Shown here piece after piece: positions 12,991 through 26,269 of a DNA stretch of 64,000 nt (position 1 is its first letter; every line of letters starts with the position of its first letter). The stretch lies in NCBI RefSeq assembly GCF_000003815.2, contig NC_049990.1, forward strand, positions 8,224,758 through 8,288,757. Direction: 5' to 3'. Origin of the DNA: Branchiostoma floridae. Taxonomy: Eukaryota; Chordata; Leptocardii; Amphioxiformes; Branchiostomatidae. The translations under genes and the position numbers were made by a program. Below the pieces are notes generated by a model, which saw nothing but the letters and a program-made list of their open reading frames with translations, did not search any database and was not told the origin of the DNA.

Positions 12991-13765
12991 TCCTGGCATT
13001 GCCGGCTCTCAATATTCTAGATTCTGTTGATGTACCTGCGGAGTGGAGGTTTTGCTAAAAGTCACCCGGGTCGAATTAAAAAGACACTGACATTTTCCAG
13101 GACCTTGGCATTTACTACTTTAACCTTGATCCCAATCGACACAAACAGTAGCAAAACCCCTTTCGTTGGCATCTTATCATTTTGAGTTGGACTCTAACAA
13201 CACCCGAAAATCGCCTCAACGTCGGATGCGTGCACGTGACGATTCCCACTGCACTTAGTGGCCCTACCACAAAGCAACATTCAACAGGAAAAGCAGCATG
13301 GTTAAAATTCAGTGCAGCTGGATTGTAACTTTGAAAACACCCAAGGCTACAATTACTTCCAGGCAGCACTCTCGTCATATCAGCAAAACCAAAAATTACC
13401 AATAGATCTCTATCATCCAAAAGCTGCCTCGACACATATCAAATGGAAAAATGACTGTGCTGAGGAATTCGTCGCCCGTACGTCCATCCTGTGGTCAACA
13501 ATAACATCTATTTATTGCTATATTTCCCGAGGTGATTGCAGCACACGCAGAGGAGCCATACAGTTTTTATAACCGGCAGTGAGGCAAACACAATTTGGAC
13601 GGCACCCAACATGTAATTGTCGTGCGGCGGAATAAGACCCGGAGGATGGTAAATGGCACCCGTTCTATTTGGTGTGATTACGCTACGGGAGGTCACAAGT
13701 GAGATTCTTAATGGAGGGCAGGTTCACCTTTCTAGGCACGCTGTCCTGGGATCATATTGGATGCA
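12991..13765. other. No recognisable feature
   Basis: Open frames on both strands overlap here but none resembles a known family. Confidence 0.35.
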
Positions 13766-14650
13766 CATATTGTCCAGATCAGTTCGACCAGCACTGTCCT
13801 CAATTTAAGATCTCGCTACTTGAACCAATGCGATAATACACCCAAGGAAAACTAAAGAATTCTCCAGTGCCTGTAGAATCGGCATTGCCCTGGTGAGACA
13901 TTGAATGCAATGTTGTCCAGATAAGGTAGACTTGCACTGTCCTCAGTAAAAAGCTCGCTACTAAAATCTATGCGATAATGCACTCAAGAAAAAGAAAATA
14001 ATTCTTTAATTCCCGAAGGACTGTCCTGGCGCTGTTTTGATGAGACATTGAATGCTATGCTGTCCAGATAAGTTCGACTTGCACTGTTCTCAGTTAAGAT
14101 CTCACTACTTGAACCAATGCGATAATACACCCAAAGAAAACAAAAGAATTCCCGAAGGACCACCTTTAGAACCGACACTGTCCTGACATTGAATGCAATA
14201 TTGTCCAAATTACTTCGACTATTACCGTCCTCGATGAAGAGCTCCCTTTTGCAGATATCAAGACGATTTTGAAGATGAACTTTTGAAACATCTGAACAAT
14301 ATTTCATGGAAAGTAGGGCACAAAGTAGTTCTTACGAACCATACTGTCCTGATAGCATATTGAATGCAATGGTGTTCAGATCATACCAACTGGACATATC
14401 GTCAATAAAGATGTCGCTATTTTTACCGTTAAGATCAAGACTCCCGAGCAAAACAACTATACAACGTTGTGCAGCTCAGGTCGACTATTTAAAGATATTA
14501 ACGATTAATGACTTATTCAAGACAAAATATGGATTTCTTTAATGGCAATCAGGCCCAACTGTAAGACCCTGATGTGATAAAGTCAGTGTTGTCCATTATA
14601 ACGTCGACTGTCGTGAAGAAAGGTCTCGCAGTCTTAACCATTTAGATAAT
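13766..14650 (+). repeat. Diverged tandem array, ~145-bp unit lengthening to ~215 bp
   Basis: Anchors of the form TTGAATGCAATRTTGTCCAGAT and TCGACTTGCACTGTCCTC recur at about 13771, 13914, 14061, 14202, 14373 and 14590, giving periods of 143, 147, 141, 170 and 218. Each early unit also has GCGATAATRCACYCAA. The last two units are strongly diverged. Confidence 0.8.
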
Positions 14651-17600
14651 GCACCTAACGAGAACAACAGTGCAGTGCTAATGATGTTGCTGAGTGAATG
14701 TGTCACCCTAATGACTGCCCTTCGGGGGCACTAAAAGTAGTGAATCTGACGAGGAGTGCACACGGAGCACGTTGGGATGGGCACTAATGCTGTCACACCG
14801 CCACAGCACTCACAACCCAGGAGTAGAAGATATTAGTCTCTAGATCTAGTCGACAGTAATGTCGATTGATTAAGTCAGAAGCAGTAATGGTTTTGGAGAT
14901 GTACATTTCTCGGATCTTTCCATAATTTCATCACTGAGATTACGCTGGTAAAACATGTTTCAAGATATTTTTCCTCCTCTCCTCACCCTATCATCGTCAC
15001 CGTGCTAAATTGCTAAACTTTAAAGATAAAAGATGCCTCTTCTGAGCCTCATCTAAAATATAAGCTCATCAGTGGCTAATAGGGCGTACTTCCAGCCTAC
15101 TCTGTATCTTGCCGGTTAGATCTCGGCCTCAGCCCTTGCAAATAAGAAAGACATTGTCTGGAAACGTTCGAAACAATTTGGCTATATCTCACGTCCTAGA
15201 CTTCCGGTAAAGTAAAAAATAACCTCATTTTTAGAAGGCAGATAAATTTTCGTTTCTCTGAGATACAACTACATAGACTTTGTTTGATGCATACCAGCAA
15301 AATGTACAGTAAATCTTGCTCGGCCATTTTAGACGGTAGTAGATCAACTCGCCACACGAGGATTTACGCAAACGAACATGGCAGTAAATTGGAAAAGGCT
15401 GGTGACAAGGGCAATGTTTCACAAGGGAATGGATAGTCTTACACAATGCATTTCTTCTGTGCGTCGTCTGTGCTAGCGCTAAGCTATGTAGATTTTTTGA
15501 CCAGCTTAAAGCGTAAAGGTTCTATATAACTACGTTTTACCAATTATATATGTTTTAATCTTCTTAAAGAATATACTGACTAGTTTAAAGAACCCTATTT
15601 TGCATAAATGTATGGCGCGTGTCAAAGCTGGGGCGACCACGTCTTCCAGAACGCATTCAGAACGTAATGTACATACGTCACATGCGTCATGTGATGTATG
15701 CTTGGTCAACATTGTATCAGTACAATACCGGTGTTGCATACGATTTTTCTTTGAACACAAGTTTGTTGAACCCCGATACAGAACATTCTCCTGATATCCT
15801 TGAACTTGATACTATGCGCTTTGCGGTAACGTGCTGGATACGGGCTTATTTTAAGGATCGACACAACAGCAGGACGCCGACACCTGCGAACTCTGATATT
15901 CAAACCTAAATGTGTTCCGAACGCTTTTGTATTTCCTGCAACATCCCAGCAGTAATTCATAGGGATTACACCAAACAAATGCATTCGTATAGCTCCGTGA
16001 TGGGGGTACCTAACATTCGAGATTACAGACGTCGGAGTCTTAAACACAGCCTGCGCTAATGCATTTCTGAGCCATTGTTACTTCTGCGTCTACCACCCAT
16101 AATTCCTATCATACGACAACTGCAAATTGAATAATAATCCCAATTTCATGCTGTTTGAAACATTTATGAAAGACTACGGAATGACGACAGAAAAGAACAG
16201 CAGCCGACTTTGAAAGAACTTTAATGGATTTGCTTTCACGAAAAGCAACTTGAGTTCTTTCATCTTGCCCGAAAACGGAAACTGAGAAATCTGAGCCTCC
16301 GAAATTGTACACCATTAAGTGGGATCACCGCAGCATACAGTAAAAATGAATTACAAATAGCCATTTCAGCTTATATGTTTATAATGCTTGCCGAGAGCAG
16401 TCAACATGTTTTGCGTTATGGATTCGATCGGATACAATCCAATTTTTGTAACTGCACTTGAGGGTACAGTGCGGGTTATTGGGTTTGTATACAATGGGCC
16501 ATGCTTCTGAGATAGGGTTATATTTCTTACTCAACCGGAAAAAAAGCTTAAGGTCATTTGAAATGCCAGGAAGAACGGGCAGGTGTGTTGGGAAACGTAA
16601 TTTTCCTTTCTCTTACGATAAAGCACCGATTTATTCATGTGAAGGTTGAACGAAAGTTTTCTTTTCTCGTGGCACAAAGCAAAAGAAAAGCTTTACCACA
16701 GTGATAATCGGTTACGACTTTTGTATTCGTCGATTCTAGGAAATTTTTCTTCTTGTTGTGTAGCATCCAACTAAGACAAGCGATGTCGAAATAGTCGTCA
16801 TGAAAACAAGTGCCAACTTTGCCAATTCATTGCAATTGCTTCTTCGCAATTGACAACAATTGTTTCAATCGGGCCTATCAAAAAAAAAATACAATAGCGA
16901 ACATTCTAATTGCCGTACAGGCTCAAGTTTGCCCGAATTTCCTCATAATCTGTTGAAAATTATACTTCAATCCTGAGTCACAAAAAGTCTAACAACACAG
17001 ATTAACTTTCAAGACATTCCAATTATCCCCATCCTTAGCAGTATGAACCATAATTCTAATCTTGGTACATGATTCAAAATACTATTACTAGGCAATGGTT
17101 CGAAGAGACGATTCCGACGCAAAAATCCAGAACTTCATTTGCGCAACAAATTTATAGGCGCTCGAGATGGATGAAAGAACGTCTCAAAAGTGACACCTCA
17201 AATTCCTTACCGCCTACAAAATTACTTGCAAATGCATGGAGAGATAAAAGCCTTTATGAATCAAATTGCAACATTTCTAATAGTTTTCTGTCCAAGCAAG
17301 AAACACACCAGGCGTTCTCATTCTCGTATGTATGTTTTTTAGTAACTGAAGGAGATACCCTGAAGAGTCTTAAATGGATAAATAAATTTTGTACGTTCTG
17401 TACAGTGTTGACATTTATAATTAATTGGAATGCCGTCAGTCGTTGATTGCTGTGTAATTCTGTCGTCTTTCAGAATGAAATAAACAAAGCTATGAAATAT
17501 CAGCCAGCAGTGGATCTTTCAAGCAAGGGAAAACGTTTTTCTTCACTTAATAATGAATGAACGAATGAAGACCTTCGCTGTACATTTCTGCCCCACTGGG

Positions 17601-18780
17601 CTAAGTACAAGTCACATGCATATGGTAACAATCATATTCATATTTGTGTACATATAAACGTCTACTCTACTCTAGCACATATGACTTCCTCGCGCTTCTT
17701 GGTAATTGCATAAACGTAGTGAGTTGTATGACTAGTTAGTATCGGTTTATCGAAGGCTTCTCTTTACTAAATATCCAACCGAAGATTCTATGTTAACACG
17801 AAAGTAGATTGATCAGCTGGATACATCTAAAAGCTATGAGGATCTTGGTGGGAATGTCTTGGTACCTGAGAGAGTTTCCTTCCAGACTCCTGCAACTTCA
17901 AGGTAACAAGTAGATCTGATACCAATTAGTTCTGGTCTGCGATACCTCGGTCCTTTGGGGGAAAGCGCCCAAGAGCAAGGACGCGTTGGCGTTGGAAATG
18001 ATTATCTTGCGATCACCAGTTAATTATGGTCCCTACCTCCTCTTCCATCAATGCTTCAATCCAAATTGTTGGACAGTTTTTCGTCTGTCTTTCTTTTTTT
18101 CAGAACCATGTTTTTCTTCCGCGTATGTTTTGCGTTGAATAGAAGGAACAAGGAATCGATTTTAAGACAAAAACCCGCAACACTTAATAATGTTTTCTGT
18201 TCAGTCCTACATTTTTCACCCTTGATGTCTAAGAAAACGTAGCAGAGTCATTGATTTTACATCAAACTCCGTAATAAAGTACGATGAAAAATCGCACAAA
18301 AGGTTGTTGACGGTGCATGAATCAAATCTGGAAATATCGACAAGACCTTGACTCCATAGAATACAAAGTAGACCTGCTTACAATGGAGTAATTCAGGCGA
18401 TAGAACACTTGTAAGATTGCTAGTAAGATATCATGTGTCTTCTCAGTGTCTTCGCCACTGTCAAAAGAGACATAAAGAAATGCAAAAGTTTCTGTATTTA
18501 CGCAGCGTGCATGCGTGAAATTGAATTCCTGTCAGTCGAGAATGGTGGCCATTCCGGTGCGTGCCCCACAACAATAAGTCAGGTTCGGTTCGATACTGTC
18601 CTGTGGACAGCGCTGCCCCAACCCACCGATCAATCCTGACAGAAAGTAATCAAGACGGTGGACCACGGCTCATCACCAGATGTGCAGCGGCGGTGCAGGA
18701 CCAATATACCGGCTTGTCGTACTTGTACCATCCGCTACTACAAGATGTGCGCGACGTCTTTGCATGCACTGTTCGTCCCA
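14651..18780. other. Intergenic DNA without recognisable gene
   Basis: A 125-codon open frame at 17069-17446 is AT-rich and resembles no family. No tRNA, snRNA or miRNA that I know was found. Confidence 0.35.
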
Positions 18781-18789
18781 ATTGGCAAC

Positions 18790-19575
18790 TACTATAATAG
18801 TTACACGAATGGCAAACACAAAACACAGCTACTATTTGTATTTGTATCAAATCCAAGTGCGCTCACCCAAATACATGATGTCCTATTTGAAAAATGTACG
18901 TACGTCTTTGCGTCAATGTATGAACACCACTTTTCTAGCGACTACAGAACTATTATAGTGCGTCGATGAAGGTTAGACATCCCGTAAGATACACCAAAAA
19001 GCAGTTACTCAAGCAACTAGATATGACTTTGGAAACGGTCAGACATTTCAGACAGCCACCCGGCGTGTTTCGTCAGTGACACTGGAGAAATCTTGCTGGA
19101 GAGGGTTTTTATATATTAGCTGTGAATTGATATGCAAAAGAGATCTTGTTGTAGAACAGGTTTATCCTAACTATGAATTAATATGCAACTAGATCTCTTT
19201 TGCATATGATATGACGTTTCCCAAATCATATCCAGTTGCTTGAGTAACTGCTTTTTGGCGTATCTCATTACCTGGATGTCTAACCTTCACCGACGCACTA
19301 TAATGGTTCTATAGTAGCCAGAAAAGTGATCTGTATCTGTATCTGTATCTATATAGCCGGTATAACCGCCCTTTGGCGTAACACACCAGCTTCACAGGCA
19401 CGCGGTGCAATGATGTTCACTCATTGACGCGAGCAAAGACGTGCTTATATGTTCGAGAGGATATTGCATACATGTATTTGGGTGCTCATACTTGGATTTG
19501 AAGCAAATAAAAGTATATTGTGGCCTCGTAGCTGTATTTTGTGTTTGCCATTGGCAACGACTGTAACTGTTCCAG
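18790..19575. repeat. Large foldback: inverted repeat with ~250-base arms
   Basis: The left arm (about 18790-19045) is the reverse complement of the right arm (about 19225-19575). Shared blocks are TTTTGTGTTTGCCATT, ATGTATTTGGGTG, CGACGCACTATAAT, AAGGTTAGACATCC and AAAAAGCAGTTACTCAAGCA. The centre has a second inverted pair, ATGCAAAAGAGATCT / AGATCTCTTTTGCAT. The right arm is interrupted by an 80-bp LINE insertion, and the outer arm merges into the tandem array to its right. Confidence 0.85.
19331..19410 (-). mobile_element. 80-bp LINE 3'-end insertion with TGAT target duplication
   Basis: TGAT at 19327-19330 and 19411-19414 flanks sequence absent from the left arm of the surrounding foldback. 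On the minus strand it reads GAAGCTGGTGTGTTACGCC, then GGCGGTTATACCGGC and a (GATACA)3 tail. It is a severely 5'-truncated retrotransposon end. Confidence 0.8.
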
Positions 19576-19579
19576 TACC

Positions 19580-20690
19580 AGGAAAGGGTCACTCTGACAT
19601 TGATCCCACGACCCTTCCATGTAAATGTCAATGAACACCATCATATATTTGAGTGGGTGCACTTAAAGTTGGAGACAAACATAAGTATAAAGCAGCCTCG
19701 TGATTGTGCTGAGCTTTTCCATTAGCAACCACAGAAATAGTGCTGCGAACGCAAGAAAGTGTCGTTCCTATGATTAGATTGCCGCCGAGCTGTATACATG
19801 TATAGTATGTCTGGGAGGCCTTCGTATATTCTGGTGGACCAACATGAAGTTTGAGACACATATATGTCTGTAGCTGTGCTCATCGTTTACCACCAGCAAC
19901 CACCGTAACAGCGTCGCGCAGAAAAGAGTAGTCCGGAAATTAAGGCAAAGAAATGTCCGGAAGGCCACTATAGATCTAGACAGGCAAACTTGAAGTTTAG
20001 AACAGATATATAGTTCCTCTGTAATTGTGCTCACCGCTTGCCATTGCCAACAGCAACCGCTGAAATGTACTTAAGCCTTTGCCAATAAATAAAGAAACCA
20101 CTGTGCCAGTACTGTTGTCTCCAGAAAAGTGATGTTCTTAGTTATATTGACGCCAAGAACCGTACATGTCCGGGAGGCCACTATACATTTGGATAGACGG
20201 ACTTGAAGTTTGGTACAAATGGACAGTGACTTCATCACTGTCTTTAGTGTTTGCCCCTGGCAACTACTGAAATAGTGCAGGAGTTGCAGAAACGTTCGCA
20301 TTGAGACTGAAGCCCAAGCCTATCCGCCAGGCCTCCATATATTTGAGAAAACCGACTTGACGTTTGAGATAAATGTTCCGTCGAATCGTGTACGGAGTTG
20401 TGCTCAGCACTCGCTGTCGGCAACACAGTGTCGTAATTACATTGGCGCGAAGACCCGTACATGTCCGGGAGGCCAATGTTCATTTGTTCTAAACATGTAG
20501 CTGACCTTTCCAAATGTGAGAGTACTTGTGTATTCCCAGAAAAGGGGCATCCTTAGATTGAAACCGAGACGCACCCATATGTCCTGGAGGCCACTGCATA
20601 CTCGTTTTTTGAAGTACTTTGAGTTGGCCTCCCAAAATGTGCGAGTATACAGGTGTAGCAACCGTACGCCTTAAGCTCCGCATTAATGTT
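19580..20690 (+). repeat. Diverged tandem array, ~120-210-bp units
   Basis: Two anchors alternate: RTACATGTCYGGGAGGCC (19791, 19950, 20161, 20327, 20457, 20575) and GAAGTTTGAGACAAAT-like blocks (19666, 19845, 19992, 20209, 20362). CCATTGGCAAC-like blocks lie between them. The first unit is shared with the foldback arm at 19490-19575, so the foldback and array are one compound repeat. Confidence 0.75.
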
Positions 20691-22735
20691 GCGTCGCTAA
20701 GTACATAATCATATCAGAGCATTTTACTTCCAGGCAACGTTCAAATGGGTGAAGAAAGTCATAATATCTCCTGATTTTTTTCTGCCATCAGTGGTCTTAA
20801 ACTAAAGAGGAAAGCCGGCGTTACTGCACTTTGGAACGGTGGTAATGATCATCCAATTGTCGTGCTGCCGTTTGTGAAATCATCGTAACCTTGCCCTTGC
20901 CCCGACAGGAGCTTTCAAAAGGACTCAGGTGCTCAGTTTCTAACGGGGAACATTAAGGGTGACGGTCGAAAAGAACGCCACAGTGAAAGGAAACGGCTTA
21001 TTGGCCATAGCGGTCATTTAGAGCACTTTCACGGGGCGGGCTGGTAACAAAAGACGCAGTAATGGTACGGCAATCCGCGGAGACGCAGGTGTCTATTCAT
21101 TGACACATTGAGTGAATCTTTTCAACGGGAGGAAAGAGATCGATGGGCCAGCGTTAGGATTAGAGATGAATATGAAATTTTAGAACCCCAGACAGCACAC
21201 CTTCCATGATGGAAACTTTGCTCCATAGGGGGCCCATATGCAATATGTAGAGAATGAAAACATAGCCTACCCTGCAGTGTGCAATTCTACTGCAGTATGT
21301 AGCGGCTTACCAGAAGATGTCGAGACGGTCCGATGGGAACTTCATTTAGACAACTGTACGTGACGCTTGTCTATGAGTTTTATTGCCTTTGCGGGCTACT
21401 GCACATCCTACTGTAAAAATAGGGCTGGAAATTACCGTGGCTTACCCGTAATCTTCACCAGCCTCTAGAGATGGCACCAAGCGGGTCCATCTATTGGTAA
21501 ATTGACAATACGGCAAATGAAAAGCTCGATCCACGACCTCGCCAAATCTTCGATTGCTGATGAGTCCGTCCAACAAGCTTTTTGCAATGAAGCCCCAACC
21601 GGAAATTATTTCCACGCACCAAACGACTTATTAGGGAAAGGTTCAATGATTATCTCTCTCCGAGGATGATGTGAAAGGTGAAATACTGTTGTTGTTTCAG
21701 AACGCGTAAAAAGTAGAGGAAAAAACACAATTAATTATTGCACCGAAAATAGAACCAACCGTAAAAAGAAGATGACAAAATGAAGACACCACTCAATACC
21801 TTCATTTGTTGCTAAGCAGGTGCATTACGAAATCATGAACATTCGATTAAGAATATAGATAGCGCGTGCTTCACGTAAGACATGAAACCGCAAATAGAAT
21901 GGCCGTTGGGCCGCGCCTACCACCGTGAATTCTGAGAGCACATACAAACCCCAGCTTCCACTGAGTTTCTTTTAAGATAAGTGAAGTCAATTTGTTGCAC
22001 TGATGCACAATAAAAAGTACTAACAACACAACACAAAGTAAAATGAAGATCAGCTTCGGAATCAAACTTGATGTGCTAAGAAGACATGATGGAAATGATT
22101 ACCTTGCGCTACCGATGAAAGGGCAGTAAAGACCAGAACAGTTAACACGTTCCTCTCCATGTCTCATCAGCCGTGGTGGTAGCGTGAGCTTCTCTTCTGG
22201 TCGGCTCCAGTTCTCTAGCTCTAGCGAGGCAAACCTACAGCAGCTTTTGCTAAGTCCCCAAATGGTGTCCTCCTCGGGCCGGCGCGCGCAGATCTGGCCC
22301 TGGCAGACTCCGCCGCAGCGATATGTAAATCAAGTCAATGTGATGCGCTGATGCGGGTAGACTTGTGCGGACTGGCATCGTCACCACCACCAAGAAGTGT
22401 TGGCCATGTCGCTATTTGTGGCCCAGCTGAAACGCTTGTTGGTTTTCATCAGCAATGAAGTTTAGAAAAAGAATCTTATTTTGAAAAAAGATCGCCATAG
22501 TAAATGACAAATGGCACAGATACATCACAAATCGTCAGCATTTAAAGAAGATGCTCATAAGTCAGATTCCATGAACCAATTTTGAAAGTTTCAGTGTAAC
22601 ACTGATTTAGAACTCCTCTAAAATGAAAAAACAAACATTATTTTGGTGAAACTTAAGAGCAGCAAAATGAGACAAACAATAGTACAATCAATTCTTCATG
22701 TACTATTGATAAAAGAGGGATATTGCTCCGTCCAA
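20691..22735. other. No recognisable feature
   Basis: Mixed AT-rich sequence without coding, RNA or repeat signatures that I can identify. Confidence 0.35.
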
Positions 22736-23125
22736 AAAGCAAGACGACGGCAGAGGAAACCAATTTAAGACGGATTTGACCTGATCCCTCGGATGTGACG
22801 GAAACCACGCCTTGTAATTCAGCTTGTGCGGTGAATCCGCCGTCCTTCGCCGCTGCAATCCCGGCGACGTAGCGTCGTGCGTGAGGATCAGGAACTCTCC
22901 GTGAGACGCGCGGCGATGGGGTGTGCTATCGGACAATGTAACCCGCCCAGCCACCAGCCAGGTACACCAGGGTCTGTAATTGCACGAACCATTAGCACCA
23001 TCCCGGGGTCAGAGAGCCGCTCCGATTTTCTACAGCGCCGTAAACGGGCAACATCGCTCTTTCTAAACACAACGATAAGGCAGGCGGTTTCTTTTGAAAG
23101 CCAAGGCTTTATCGCCGCTCCATTT
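22736..23125. promoter_or_regulatory. GC-richer non-repetitive island, candidate regulatory DNA
   Basis: Markedly higher GC than its flanks, with CpG-containing words and scattered GATAAG and ATTAGC cores. Competing short open frames exist on both strands, none convincing. Confidence 0.2.
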
Positions 23126-24330
23126 CACTAATCAGAAACAATATCAGCTACAGGAAGGTCGTTATTGGCTGGGCTGTGGGGAGAGATAACTTAGTACTTT
23201 GCTGCAAAGGTATGTGTTATTGTGGGGTCCATAACTGCATTGTCTGGAGGCATCACGCAATTGCAAAGAATTGTTGCCCACAGCGTCAGCGATAACGATG
23301 AGTAATAATGGGTCACAGAGTAACATGATGCTCAATCTATCGACCATATTCTTACATATTTGATATAGAAACGCCAGCTTGACTGTTACTGTAGATTATG
23401 TTGGGGTAGCTCCTCTCCACGAGAGATGATTGAGCCGCCGATTGCTTTAGCCATTGCATCAGCTCGGGCTGATTTACTGTCGAGCCTTTGTGTCCGTTGT
23501 CTAGACGTGCCGTTCAGGTTCCAAGGCGAAAGGCAGTTTCATGAACAAAAGATGAAGCAATTTTCAGCATCAGGAAGTAGCAGTGACTCCATAGGCGGTC
23601 TGAGCATATATATGTATGCATATATACACCACGGCATCGTTGCTTGAAAAGCCCCCTCCCACAACTCTAATGATGTGGCAATTGACGCCTCGTATATATA
23701 GAACTCAATAGATATTCATTATGTCATAGAATGAGGACCTACCCTGAAGTGCTTAGGTCTTCATGTATAATGTATAATGGCTAGGACATATTGGTAGGCG
23801 TTTGTTTACAATTAAGTCCAACTCAAACGTCTCTTCCTACTAATGGGATCATGATTATGCTTAAAGCAAATTCAGGCACAAAGCATAATTGCGTGCAAGA
23901 GAATAAGAGAACACAGAGACAGAGAGAGCGAATGGATAATAGGGTAATATATAATCTACTGTAAGATTCATTGTTGTTGTTAGGACATGACTTCTAGATG
24001 ACCTCACAGTCACGTGCGTGTATCGTCATGTCTATGGTAACATCATCTACCGTGATATATAATGATACTCGTAAATGTTATCTAAAAATAGCCTTCACGT
24101 TGGTCTTCTTGGAAGTTATCACGCTCCCTAATGCTGGGGTAATTGATGTCTCGCAATGGGATATGAAAGCCATAAAACCCAAGACTATATGTCATTGGAT
24201 GAGAGCCTGACTGGAACCAACTAGCGACGGCAGAAATGTTCCAATTCTTAGAGCAAAGTCTTTAATTTCTACCTCCGAACATTTAGAATCTTCATGATTA
24301 TATTTCAACAGGACCATATGGGTTGAAATA
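23126..24330. other. No recognisable feature
   Basis: Contains a short AT-rich palindrome near 23604-23630 (CATATATATGTATGCATATA). Otherwise nothing. Confidence 0.35.
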
Positions 24331-24660
24331 TCTTGTTTTTCCTGATGATGTTTCTCCTCTTCCTTCTCCTGTCAAATGTTCTATTCGATTCATATCCGTC
24401 ATTTTGGGGCCAAATAACCTAACTTTTGGCGCAAGGGTAGAGTGGGCCAATACCACGCACATTTTTATGTAAGCCTTAAAATGATCTGTATTGTTTGTCT
24501 GTTTTTTTTTTTTTTCATTTTAGACCATTTGGGCCCCTTGAACCCTTGTATTACAACCAAATTGCCTGAAAGTTGGTAACGGGATGCCCTGGACATATGT
24601 TTATGGAAATGAAATCCAATAACACAAAATTTATGTTTTGAAATTTGTAACATAGTTATA
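24331..24660 (+). repeat. Detached unit of the 26.3-kb repeat family
   Basis: Aligns in order with 26315-26640: TTTCTCCTCTTCCTTCTCCT, GTCAAAT, TTTTGGGGCCAAATAACCT, TTTGGGCCCCTTG, CTTGTATTACAACCAAAT and GGACATATG. It is more diverged than the array units. Confidence 0.75.
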
Positions 24661-26269
24661 TGTTTAGACATTTACTGTCATGTGTGGGGGTTTATTTGTA
24701 TCACATTGGCTTTCATCGAATAAATCGGACACACTCCGCCGAGTGCGAGGTCGAACATTTGGACACCGGATTTAGACATTGTCGTTGGAATTGCTGTTGC
24801 CATTTCTATTCGAGGGCACCAATGTTTTTTATCAGATTCTCATGCATTTCGCATTGAAAAGTACGTTTTCTCAGGTGGACATACGTATCCCACATCACCC
24901 TAACCCCCAACCTCCGGACGATCCTACCCGCGGTCGGTCTAGTACCTTGGGTGATACGGAATACACCGTGTTGCATTCTATATGTATATGTAAGTTTCCA
25001 ACTAAATTGCATTTACATTTTATGGTAAAGACGAAAAATCCTCAAAGCTAACCAATTTCATTGTTACCTCCATAATAAGTGACCAGATTCGGATGCAATT
25101 TAGGCCAGCTTTACTTAACTAAAGGTCCCAGAAAAGGAGCTGACAACCAAGAGAGAGTTACACATATTTCTAGTCATTTTCTAAAGGCCAAAAGCGTTTC
25201 CTTCCGTTTCAGTTTATACATTAAGCCATTAAAGAATTCTTAAACCATCATTCTTGCTGAAGTGCAGAAACTAACTGCCTGCTAATAATGTGCATTATTA
25301 TTTTGGCACATGCAATTTGCGTTTGGGCAATAGTTAGAATTAAACATTAAACATGTATAACTAGAGTTCGGGGACCTCATACCTCCATGAAATATTTATT
25401 GCTTTTTTGTGGATGGTATGTATGTTTATAGTCGGTTGTATTTGAGAGTAATGGTTATATAATATAAATGTTATGGGAAAGTAGTGGTGTATTTATTTAA
25501 TGACACAGAGGATGTCCATCTGATTAGTAATTATCAAAATGTGACACTTAATTGTGTAATGTGCGTTTAAGAGGTCGACGGCGTATGGTAGCGTGGTGTT
25601 CCTTAAGCTTGATGTTTGGCATTTAAAATGTCTAAGGTTGTCAGCATTATTGAGGTTCGACTATGTGCCTCAGAGCTGTGTGGTGGGAGGAAGTTGGGAA
25701 ACTCAGAAAGAAGAAGGGATGTGGCCAACTTTAGTCAGATGGTGATTTGATTTTCCACCAATATGTCATAACATCAGCTGTTCACACGGTACAAAAACGA
25801 GATGCACACTTTCCTCTGACAGCCCTACACCAACTGTAAGATGAATACTTGGCGCCAACCCCGTCTGCTAAAAAAACAAGTACCATTGGCTACGAAAGAG
25901 ACAACTAACAACTGTCCCTTATCGTAACAAAATCAGAACATCTGTAACGCCCATAAAACTGACACCCAACCCAGATGAGAGGACCTAATGGCATTTTAAT
26001 CACCATGTCACTCAAATCAGCAGTACAGTATGTGAGACATCCATACCTGTTAAGCATTATCGTTAAATGTACCTCAACTTCCTACAATTATACTTACGCT
26101 TCACATCTCCATGATATCCTAAGCAGACATAAATAAAACTAATCATCATATTAAAAAAACTCGGGGTTCCCCAAACAGCTGTCACCTCACCATCTGCTTG
26201 GAGCTAAGTCCATTAACAAACACATAAAGCACGATGCCTGTACCAATATATCTCAAATATAGGGGTGAT
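24661..26269. other. No recognisable gene
   Basis: Only repeat half-sites are visible (TTACCTCCAT near 25065 and TACCTCCATGAAAT near 25382), matching the right terminus of the element at 27520-27572. Confidence 0.35.

Noticed and set aside
15600-15909. Pair of overlapping plus-strand frames
   Set aside because: Two frames and the opposite strand are all open across the same bases, typical of chance; no similarity to known proteins.
19545-20420. RFX X-box-like GTTGCC...GGCAAC words recurring in the array
   Set aside because: Half-site spacing varies and the words recur because the array unit recurs; no evidence of selection.
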